In this document: positions 51,451 to 58,984 of the stretch, one piece after another | How positions within the stretch are numbered: position 1 is the stretch's first letter | Layout: each line of letters opens with the position of its first letter | Assembly: GCA_021323535.1 (NCBI GenBank) | Contig: JAJONO010000009.1 | Location: forward strand, 47,444-111,443 | DNA length: 64,000 nucleotides | Source: Bacteroidota bacterium | GTDB lineage: Bacteria; Bacteroidota; Bacteroidia; B-17B0; Aurantibacillaceae | Reading direction: 5' to 3' | Notes under the pieces: generated by a model | Databases searched by the model: none | The model's input: the letters and a program-made list of their open reading frames with translations, nothing else | Told to the model about the DNA's origin: nothing | Program-made: the position numbers and the translations under genes

Positions 51451-51540
51451 ATTAAAACCGCAAAGACGCAAAGAGAACGCAAAGACCGCAAAACCAATAG
51501 CGCCCATTGCGAAACCTTCGCGTCTTTACCGTTAAAAATT
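51450..51540. repeat. Imperfect inverted repeat of CGCAAAGACGCAAAG type
   Basis: ACCGCAAAGACGCAAAGAG (from 51458) and TTCGCGTCTTTACCGTT (to about 51534) are imperfect inverted copies, with a further half copy between them. It is a dispersed intergenic element in Bacteroidota and related phyla; folded in RNA it makes a long hairpin that may act as a terminator for idi. Confidence 0.6.
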
Positions 51541-51606
51541 TGACAATCAATCATTTATATGGAAAATTTTATATTAAAAATCTCTTCCCCGAAGGGATTA
51601 AAAAAT

Positions 51607-51614
51607 TATCTTTG
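51607..51614 (+). promoter_or_regulatory. Housekeeping promoter -7 element (TATCTTTG)
   Basis: TATCTTTG, 33 bases before the yebC-type ATG; fits the Bacteroidota TAnnTTTG element. Confidence 0.55.
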
Positions 51615-51639
51615 TGAATATTGTAATTAATTCTGTGCT

Positions 51640-52353
51640 ATGGGACGGATCTTTGAAAAACGAAAAGCAACTATGTTTAAACGCTACGCCAAAATGGCTA
51701 AAGCGTTCACCAAAATAGGAAGAGAAATTGTAATGGCCGTTAAAAATGGCGGTCCAAATCCTGATACCAATCCGCGCCTGCGTCTTGTTATGCAAAATGC
51801 CAAAGCAGTTAACATGCCTAAGACAAACGTGGAAGGCGCCATTAAACGCGCAAGCGAAAAAGACACTGCAAACTACGAAGAAGTTATTTATGAAGGATAT
51901 GCTCCTCATGGCGTTCCTGTTCTTGTAGAATGTACCACCAACAATCCAACACGTACCGTTGCAAGTGTGCGCATGTATTTTACCAGAGCGAATGGCTCGC
52001 TTGGTACCAATGGCTCGGTAAGTTTTATGTTCGAACATAAAGTGATGTTTAAGATCGATGCAACAGGATTAAGCAAAGATGATGTTGAACTGGATTTCAT
52101 TGATCACGGCCTAGAAGAAATTAACGTGGATGAAGAAAACAACCAGTTCATCATTCAGACTGCATTCACCGATTTCGGAAAAATGCAATCCGCGCTCGAA
52201 GAAAGAAAAATCAATCTAATTGAAAGCAGCAAAGTATATATCCCTACTACAACCAAAGAACTTACTCCCGAGCAGGAAGCAGAGGTAATGGCCATGATTG
52301 AGAAGATGGAAGAGGACGATGACATTGAAGCCGTTTACCATAATATCGCTTAG
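51640..52353 (+). CDS. YebC/PmpR (TACO1) family protein
   Basis: This is a 237-residue protein with the full family sequence: a basic start MGRIFEKRKATMFKRYAKMAKAF, KIGREIVMAVKNGG, PDTNPRLRLVMQNAKAVNMP, then IYEGYAPHGVPVLVECTTNN, and FMFEHKV. YebC proteins were called transcriptional regulators; more recent work ties them to translation of difficult (for example proline-rich) stretches on the ribosome. Length is normal. The recJ gene follows after five bases with a TTG start, so the two are an operon. Confidence 0.95.
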   Translation: MGRIFEKRKATMFKRYAKMAKAFTKIGREIVMAVKNGGPNPDTNPRLRLVMQNAKAVNMPKTNVEGAIKRASEKDTANYEEVIYEGYAPHGVPVLVECTTNNPTRTVASVRMYFTRANGSLGTNGSVSFMFEHKVMFKIDATGLSKDDVELDFIDHGLEEINVDEENNQFIIQTAFTDFGKMQSALEERKINLIESSKVYIPTTTKELTPEQEAEVMAMIEKMEEDDDIEAVYHNIA

Positions 52354-52358
52354 GATCA

Positions 52359-54074
52359 TTGGAAAAAAAGTGGAGAATATATAACAACATCAATACCGGT
52401 GTTACTTACTCGCTTCAACAGGAGCTGGGAGTAGACCGGGTTGTGGCCTCACTACTTGTACAGAGAGGAATTACTTCGTTTGAAAATTCAAAAGTTTTCT
52501 TTAGACCCGAACTTTCTCAATTACACGATCCGTTCCTCATGAAAGGAATGAAGACAGCCATTGATCGTATTAACACAGCCATTGAGAAAAATGAAAAAAT
52601 TTTAATTTACGGCGATTACGATGTGGATGGCACAACGTCCGTTAGCCTTGTTTACAGTTTCTTCAAACAACACGTTAAACAAATTGATCATTATATTCCC
52701 GACCGTTATAAAGAAGGTTACGGCATTTCTTTCCAGGGAATAGATTTCGCGGAGGAAAATAATTTCTCTCTCATTATTGCGCTCGATTGTGGAATCAAAG
52801 CGGTTGACAAGATCAATTACGCTAACGAAAGGAAAATTGACTTTATAATTTGCGACCATCACCTTCCCGGTGATGAAATTCCAAAAGCATGCGCCGTTCT
52901 TGATCCTAAACAAAGCGACTGCAATTATCCATATAAAGAATTAAGTGGTTGCGGCATTGGTTTCAAACTTATACAAGCCTACTCCATTCAAAATAAACTG
53001 CCATTACAGAGTTGCTATAATTACCTCGATCTTGTTTCTGCAAGTATCGCTGCCGATATTGTTCCTGTTACAGGAGAAAACCGTGTACTTGCACATTATG
53101 GCCTCAATATCATCAACAGCAATCCTCGTCCGGGTATTAAGGCTCTTCTTAATACCAACCAGATGAAATCGGTTGTCACCATTACTACTTTGGTGTTTGT
53201 TCTTGGTCCGCGTATTAACGCGGCCGGACGTATTGACCACGCCCGTAAAGCGGTTGAATTACTTATCTGTGAAGATGAAACCGAAGCAGCTGAACTGGCA
53301 TTAGCCATCAATGACACTAACGCTCAGCGTAAAGATCTTGATCTTGGAACAACACAGGAAGCCTGCGAAATTTTAGAGAACGATGTTCTTATTGGTGAGA
53401 GAAATACCACCGTTCTGTTCAATGAAAAATGGCACAAGGGTGTTATCGGAATTGTTGCTTCGCGCCTCATCGAAAAATATTACCGTCCTACTATCATTCT
53501 CACCGAAAGCGACGGCAAAGCCACAGGCAGCGCGCGCAGCGTAAAAGAATACGATGTTTACAGCGCTATTGAAAAATGCAGCGATCTTCTTGAACAATTC
53601 GGCGGACATAAATTCGCCGCGGGCCTTACTTTGAAAAAAGAAAACGTAGAAGCTTTTAAAGTGAAATTTGAAAGTATTGTATCTTCTACCATAACTAAAG
53701 ACCAGCTCATTCCTAAAATAGAGATTGATCTTGAACTCGATCTTCATGAGATCACCGAAAAATTGGTACGCATCTTAAAACAATTTGCGCCTCACGGACC
53801 AGAAAACATGATGCCGCTTTTCTGCTGCAGAAATGTATTCGATACCGGCTGGGGAAGAATTGTTGGCGCCAATCATTTAAAGCTAGAACTGTTTCAGAAA
53901 ACAAATCCCAATATTCGTTTCCAGGCCATCGCTTACGATAAAGGAGATTATATTAATTTCTTCCAGAGAAAAACACCAATGGATATTGTATTCAAGATAC
54001 AGGAGAACGAATATAAAGGTGTTACCAGTGTTCAATTGCTCATTGAAGATATTCAGGTGAGTACATTAGGATAA
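52359..54074 (+). CDS. recJ: Single-stranded-DNA-specific exonuclease RecJ
   Basis: This is a 571-residue protein from TTG 52359 (MEKKWRIYNNIN). DHH-phosphoesterase motifs are IYGDYDVDGTTSVS (motif I, residues 80-95) and ICDHHLPGDEIP (the DHH motif, about residue 165); the DHHA1 domain has FGGHKFAAGLTL, and the C-terminal OB fold ends in VQLLIEDIQ. It degrades single-stranded DNA 5' to 3' during repair and recombination. TTG is the only suitable start; it lies five bases after the yebC-type gene. It is followed by the palindromic repeat locus at 54091. Confidence 0.96.
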   Translation: MEKKWRIYNNINTGVTYSLQQELGVDRVVASLLVQRGITSFENSKVFFRPELSQLHDPFLMKGMKTAIDRINTAIEKNEKILIYGDYDVDGTTSVSLVYSFFKQHVKQIDHYIPDRYKEGYGISFQGIDFAEENNFSLIIALDCGIKAVDKINYANERKIDFIICDHHLPGDEIPKACAVLDPKQSDCNYPYKELSGCGIGFKLIQAYSIQNKLPLQSCYNYLDLVSASIAADIVPVTGENRVLAHYGLNIINSNPRPGIKALLNTNQMKSVVTITTLVFVLGPRINAAGRIDHARKAVELLICEDETEAAELALAINDTNAQRKDLDLGTTQEACEILENDVLIGERNTTVLFNEKWHKGVIGIVASRLIEKYYRPTIILTESDGKATGSARSVKEYDVYSAIEKCSDLLEQFGGHKFAAGLTLKKENVEAFKVKFESIVSSTITKDQLIPKIEIDLELDLHEITEKLVRILKQFAPHGPENMMPLFCCRNVFDTGWGRIVGANHLKLELFQKTNPNIRFQAIAYDKGDYINFFQRKTPMDIVFKIQENEYKGVTSVQLLIEDIQVSTLG

Positions 54075-54090
54075 ATCCATTAAATGTTTT

Positions 54091-54348
54091 TGTATGTTCA
54101 TGTGCGACCCTGCTGGGGTCGACGATATTTGCAAAACAAATATCTATACATGTGTGACTCCTATGGAGTCTGAAAATACATGATGGATTGGTCCATTTAC
54201 TCAACTCCCGGCTCCTACGGAGTCTGAAAATACATGATGAATTGGTCCATTTATTCAACTCCCGACTCCGTAGGAGTCACACATGTATAGCCAATGGAAT
54301 TGGCGTTAAATAAACGACCCCAGCGGGGTCGTACATACATTTCAGTAT
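54091..54348. repeat. Nested palindromic locus with two 54-bp tandem copies
   Basis: The outer pair is CGACCCTGCTGGGGTCG (54105-54121) and CGACCCCAGCGGGGTCG (54315-54331), both hairpins, flanked by TGTATG-type ends. The inner pair (54145-54170 and 54264-54289, each containing ACATGTGTGACTCC or its complement) is inverted with 25 of 26 bases matching. The centre holds two 54-bp direct copies (from 54169 and 54223) with GACTCCxxxGGAGTC palindromes. The architecture is the same as at 42479-42893 although the sequences differ. Confidence 0.85.
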
Positions 54349-54353
54349 TTCGA

Positions 54354-54680
54354 TCATATCGTCTGCAAATCCGGAACACTATCTCCGAATTTTAACCGCA
54401 TTCTTGCATATAGCCCCCGGCCCATTAATTCTATAACATAAGGTCCAGCCTCCATATCCTTCATACAGATTTCGCAACTCGTTTCACTGCAAAAAGTAAT
54501 TTCTTTTCTAACGCTTCCGGAAGCATCAGAAATAACAACATTATTAAAAGAGCGTTCCGATCTTATCGTAAAAGAAGGGGGTGCCGGGATTGACATTATT
54601 TCAATATCCATAACTGGGAATGTTAGTGAATAACCGAAGAAAGAAAAACATTTTGTGCCGGTATAATCAAATAAAAGCAA
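54354..54680 (-). CDS. Small protein resembling an isolated T9SS C-terminal sorting domain
   Basis: This is a 108-residue ORF. From about residue 24 (MDIEIM) the sequence SFNNVVISDASGSVRKEITF and EICMKDMEAGPYVIELMGRG with a basic strand after it (LYARMRLKFG) follows the T9SS type A sorting-domain pattern (a beta sandwich with I.DA.G.v..., L.aG.Y.i.l). No signal peptide or passenger domain is present, and the segment has four Cys, which is unusual for that domain. It may be a cytoplasmic relative, a remnant of a lost cargo gene, or a coincidence. Starts at 54680 or 54611 are possible. Confidence 0.4.
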   Translation of the reverse strand: MLLFDYTGTKCFSFFGYSLTFPVMDIEIMSIPAPPSFTIRSERSFNNVVISDASGSVRKEITFCSETSCEICMKDMEAGPYVIELMGRGLYARMRLKFGDSVPDLQTI

Positions 54681-54852
54681 CGGCTGAGTTTAAACCACTA
54701 ACGCTGGTGTTCTTCCTGTTTACGGTTACGTGATTTTTATATGCCGGGAATGTAAAAGCGTTTCTCTGCTTACCGGATACCTGTTAAAAGCCGCCGATTA
54801 CATAAATATGCTGCCTGTTACAGCCTGATTTTTTATTCAGAGAGCAGAAAGG

Positions 54853-54860
54853 TATCTTTG
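54853..54860 (+). promoter_or_regulatory. Housekeeping promoter -7 element (TATCTTTG)
   Basis: TATCTTTG preceded by a T-rich -33 region; start of transcription would be near 54867, 50 bases before TTG 54917. Confidence 0.5.
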
Positions 54861-54916
54861 AACATAATTTAGTACCTTATCAATAAACGGCCCTGATGCA
54901 TTAACGATCAACTGTT

Positions 54917-57900
54917 TTGAAGATCCCCCATAACCAAAAAATATTTTTTCTTGTCATTTATTTAATTGTGACCTGGTTCTCTTTTCGTTCGCAAAACGAT
55001 TATAACCTTACCAGGTTTCAACACTATCGGATCAAAGACGGTCTTCCTGCCAAGGACATTACCTGTATAACCCAGGACAAGCGTGGTTTTATTTGGCTGG
55101 GCAGCGAAAATGGTATCAGCAGGTTCGATGGCACATCCTTTACAAATTATTCCACGAGCGATAGCATTCTCGGGTTAAAAAACAATTACATTAAATCTCT
55201 TAAGAGTATAGGCGACAGTATCATCGCTATTCTTACACCAGGAGGCTGTAATATTCTGAATACTTATAACATGCATCACATTGAACTGGCCGTAGACAAT
55301 CCATCTTCAACATCCGGACTAAACGATTGTCGGTCGCTCGTAAAATGTGAAAATGGCAATTATGTATTACTGACTCTTACCAGCCTTTTTGAATTTAACG
55401 CTAAGGGTAAGCTGTTGTTCAGGAAAGATTACAAGAGCTATCTGAGTAAAATGCAGAATGATTTTGAGCGGAAAGATATTTTTAATTTAGGAAACAATAA
55501 ACTTGCCGTTTATTCCTTTAACCAGTTTTTTATTTATGAAGCAGGCACCCACCGTTATCTGAACGCAGACGCATATCCATTATTGAAGAAAGGTGCCGAA
55601 GAATGGAATGATAAAACCAATGCCCCTATTAAAGGCGTATCAAGGCTTCAGATCAGCGATCACGAATTTTTAATTCTGGAAATACAAAAAGATAGTATTG
55701 CGTACCTGAATACGCGGAAAAATATTTTCAGAAAATCTGCAATCCCTGAGCCACTCGCTTCGGAAACGGATTACTTCTATTCTAACCTGTTTTGTACAGG
55801 CAAATACGAATTTGCGACTCCTGCTTTCAATGGATTTATCGGCTTCAGATTAAAATCCGATTACAGTTTTGAATTCGCGGACAAAAAAACACAGGCGGAT
55901 CATTTCTCTAACTATATTTTTTGCGACTTTGAAAACCGTCTCTGGATAGGGGCCGACGATGGCTTATTAAAACAAACAGGTGTTAATTCTCCTGTAAAAA
56001 AACACGAATTTGATCCTGACAATAAAGATGAATTACTTAACTCTCACATTTTTATCGGTAACGAAAAAATATTTATAAGCACGTTAACATACAACAGTGG
56101 CAATACGCTTTATGTGCTCGACCTTAAAACAAAGGAGCGCCTTCATACTTTAAAACTTCCCGACGAAACCATACCATTTGGGATTGCCTGTGCTTTGCAG
56201 AGTTATTATAAAGACACGCTGTGGATATCAACAACGGAAGGCATATTATGGATGAACATGAACACCTATGCTACCGGAAACGTAAAAACTCCTGAAGAAA
56301 TAAAGAATACACCCGTCAACTTCGGAAAAAACTGTGTAGGAGGAAAAGCCTGGATGCATACGTATCTGAAAAAATGGCACATCTGCTACGACCTGATAAA
56401 GAGAGAATTTACTTTATACTCGCCTGAAACTTCGGTAAAAACACTTCTCAAAAAACCAATCAATATCACCTGCGCCCCAAATGGCAATGTGTGGTTTTAT
56501 GGCTATGGCCTGGAGAGATGGAACAACTCAAAAGGCTTGTTTGATACTTTGCTTACAGGATCCGATAAAACATCTCCTGAATTTCTATTCGACATAGTAC
56601 AACCCGATGAAGAAGGTGGTTTGCTTATTTATTGTAGCAAAAACGGTTTTGTGAGATACAATCCGGCAACCGGGGAATTTAAAAAGAAAAGCTACAATAA
56701 AAAACTGGCGCCTAAACATTTCAATCCATTTTCCATTGTTAAGAATAATTCGATCTGGTATGGCTATGACGATCTTCTGATCAATTATAATTTTAAAACA
56801 GAAAGCACTGTCGCTTATAACCAGAATGAAGGAATGCCCGATGGCAGCATCACAGGAAATATCTGTTTTGATGAAGAATCAAATACCTTCTTTGTATGTT
56901 CAGGAAGAACACTCCTCAACTTTAAACCTATTACCCACCCGGAACCAAAAACAAAGATCCAGATCGATTATATAAGCAGCGATAAAAATTTAACTGTTTT
57001 TCATCCGGGCGACACGGTACGCTTTTCCTATCTGGAAAACAATCTCAACATACGTTTTACTACCGTTGATTTTGGTGTCATATTTCCAAGACGCTTCAGT
57101 TACCAGGTAGATGATCATGGGAGCTGGAACACCAGTACTTCGGCACAATCTGTTTTTCTTCACGATCTTGTTCCAGGCTGGCACAGCGTTACCATCAGGT
57201 CACTCGATAATCCCGAAAAATTCCTTGAGAAACGACTGGTCATCTACATTGTTCCCCCTTTCTGGAAAACTATGTGGTTCACGATTTGTGTTATTGCGCT
57301 GATCCTGGTGCTGACAATTATTGTTGTAAGATTTTTCATCAAAAAAGCGAAGAAAGAAAATCAACTCTTACTTCAATCGAAAGAATTTGAGTTAAAGGCC
57401 CTGCACGCGCAAATGAATCCGCATTTTATTTTTAACAGCCTTAACAGCATCAAATTTCTTGTCATTAATCAGAAAAATAAAGAAGCTTCAAAATACATCA
57501 ACGATTTTTCTAAACTTGTACGGTTAAACCTTTCGCACAGTCGCAAATCACTCATCAGTTTACAGGAAAACATCGATTACATTAATCTTTATCTTGAAGC
57601 TGAAAAATTAAGGTTCACTAATTTTACTTATGAAACTTCAGTTGATGAAAAACTAGATGCGGAGAATATTATGGTGCTGCCAATGCTCGTACAGCCCATC
57701 ATTGAGAACGCCATCTGGCACGGCCTGCATTCCATACAAACCGAACGCATTCTCAAAATCAGGTATGAGGCATATAGCTCAGGAGTAAAATGTATTATAG
57801 AAGACAATGGTATTGGAATAAAACAATCTGTTTTAAACAGAAAGACCGAGAAAAAAGATTCGGTAGGAATGGAAAATATTAAGGACAGAATTCATTTATT

Positions 57901-58018
57901 CAACAAGAAATATAAACTGAATTACAAAATAGAAATTGAGGACAAAAGCGACCTCGGACTCGATAGCACCGGAACTATTGTGACCATTTATTTTAATACA
58001 AAAACAAATTATGATTAA
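54917..58018 (+). CDS. Two-component regulator propeller kinase (LytS type)
   Basis: This is a 1033-residue protein starting with TTG. After a signal peptide (IFFLVIYLIVTWFSFRSQ), residues 30-700 hold reg_prop propeller blades (DITCITQDKRGFIWLGSENG; FENRLWIGADDGLLK; CAPNGNVWFYGYG), then a Y_Y_Y domain (about 705-780), one membrane helix (TMWFTICVIALILVLTIIVV, about 787-812), a coiled coil and a His_kinase domain with His836 in AQMNPHFIFNSLNSIKFLV and HATPase NAIWHGL, IEDNGIG. It reads a periplasmic signal and phosphorylates the LytTR regulator whose gene overlaps its last eight bases. Only TTG gives a complete signal peptide. Confidence 0.93.
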   Translation: MKIPHNQKIFFLVIYLIVTWFSFRSQNDYNLTRFQHYRIKDGLPAKDITCITQDKRGFIWLGSENGISRFDGTSFTNYSTSDSILGLKNNYIKSLKSIGDSIIAILTPGGCNILNTYNMHHIELAVDNPSSTSGLNDCRSLVKCENGNYVLLTLTSLFEFNAKGKLLFRKDYKSYLSKMQNDFERKDIFNLGNNKLAVYSFNQFFIYEAGTHRYLNADAYPLLKKGAEEWNDKTNAPIKGVSRLQISDHEFLILEIQKDSIAYLNTRKNIFRKSAIPEPLASETDYFYSNLFCTGKYEFATPAFNGFIGFRLKSDYSFEFADKKTQADHFSNYIFCDFENRLWIGADDGLLKQTGVNSPVKKHEFDPDNKDELLNSHIFIGNEKIFISTLTYNSGNTLYVLDLKTKERLHTLKLPDETIPFGIACALQSYYKDTLWISTTEGILWMNMNTYATGNVKTPEEIKNTPVNFGKNCVGGKAWMHTYLKKWHICYDLIKREFTLYSPETSVKTLLKKPINITCAPNGNVWFYGYGLERWNNSKGLFDTLLTGSDKTSPEFLFDIVQPDEEGGLLIYCSKNGFVRYNPATGEFKKKSYNKKLAPKHFNPFSIVKNNSIWYGYDDLLINYNFKTESTVAYNQNEGMPDGSITGNICFDEESNTFFVCSGRTLLNFKPITHPEPKTKIQIDYISSDKNLTVFHPGDTVRFSYLENNLNIRFTTVDFGVIFPRRFSYQVDDHGSWNTSTSAQSVFLHDLVPGWHSVTIRSLDNPEKFLEKRLVIYIVPPFWKTMWFTICVIALILVLTIIVVRFFIKKAKKENQLLLQSKEFELKALHAQMNPHFIFNSLNSIKFLVINQKNKEASKYINDFSKLVRLNLSHSRKSLISLQENIDYINLYLEAEKLRFTNFTYETSVDEKLDAENIMVLPMLVQPIIENAIWHGLHSIQTERILKIRYEAYSSGVKCIIEDNGIGIKQSVLNRKTEKKDSVGMENIKDRIHLFNKKYKLNYKIEIEDKSDLGLDSTGTIVTIYFNTKTNYD

Positions 58019-58769
58019 AGCGATTATCATCGACGATGAAAAACCAGGAAGAGAAATTACTTCAGAATTACTGAAACTTTATTGTCCTGAAGTAAATGTA
58101 GTGGCTCAATGCGAAAATATTCTTATCGCAAAAGAAGAAATACGCGGTAAGCAACCCGATCTTGTTTTCCTCGACATACAAATGCCCGACGGAAGCGGAT
58201 TCGATCTTCTGGAACAACTGGAAGAAATAAATTTTGATGTGATCTTTGTGACAGCGCACGATGAATATGTTTTAAGAGCGCTTCGCTTTAACGCGGTGGA
58301 TTATCTCTTAAAACCTGTGGATGAAGACGAACTGGTAACCGCCGTTAACAAAGTGATTGAACAACGAAAGACATCACAGGATAAACTCAATATTAAAAGT
58401 TTTATTGAACAGCATTTAAGCGGCTCCAAAAAACCCGACAATCTTTGCATACCAACTAGTAAAGGATTTAAGGTGATAAAGCTTGAAGAAATTGTATGCT
58501 GCGAAGCTAACAACACTTATACAGTCATCTATCTTACCGATGGCTCCCAGATGGTATCCACAAAACCGATGGTAGAATACGATGAGATGCTTACCGATTC
58601 GGGCTTTACAAGGGTACATAAATCCTGGCTCATTAACATGAGTCATATTAAAGAATATGTTCGCGGAGAAGGCGGTGTTGTTATTCTTTCAAATAATAAA
58701 TCTGTCGACGTTTCAAGAAGAAAAAAAGAACACTTCATCACAGAGCTTAAGAAGGTGTTTAAATACTAA
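58011..58769 (+). CDS. LytTR-family response regulator
   Basis: This is a 252-residue protein. The receiver has IIIDDEKPG, Asp55 in VFLDIQMPDGSG, Thr in FVTAHDEY and Lys in LLKPVDED; the LytTR DNA-binding domain is at about 150-250 (IVCCEANNTYTVIYLTDG, FTRVHKSWLINMSHIKEY). It overlaps the propeller kinase gene by eight bases and is its partner. The output is presumably activation of target operons through LytTR direct repeats, none of which I could place in the window. Confidence 0.95.
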   Translation: MIKAIIIDDEKPGREITSELLKLYCPEVNVVAQCENILIAKEEIRGKQPDLVFLDIQMPDGSGFDLLEQLEEINFDVIFVTAHDEYVLRALRFNAVDYLLKPVDEDELVTAVNKVIEQRKTSQDKLNIKSFIEQHLSGSKKPDNLCIPTSKGFKVIKLEEIVCCEANNTYTVIYLTDGSQMVSTKPMVEYDEMLTDSGFTRVHKSWLINMSHIKEYVRGEGGVVILSNNKSVDVSRRKKEHFITELKKVFKY

Positions 58770-58984
58770 AATTCTCTTTTTCCGAGGCTTCCGGCCAAGG
58801 CTTGCCAATTCTATCTAAGTCATTCCAGACACTGATTTATTTCCGCCGTTAACAAAATTAATGGCGCCTTTAACGTCTTTGCGGTAGCATGCCCACTCTC
58901 TATACAGCATATTTGGGGCCATAACACTAAAAAAACCGAACGAACCAATTTGTAGCTCTCTCAAAAAGCATTAACCCCCAGCTT

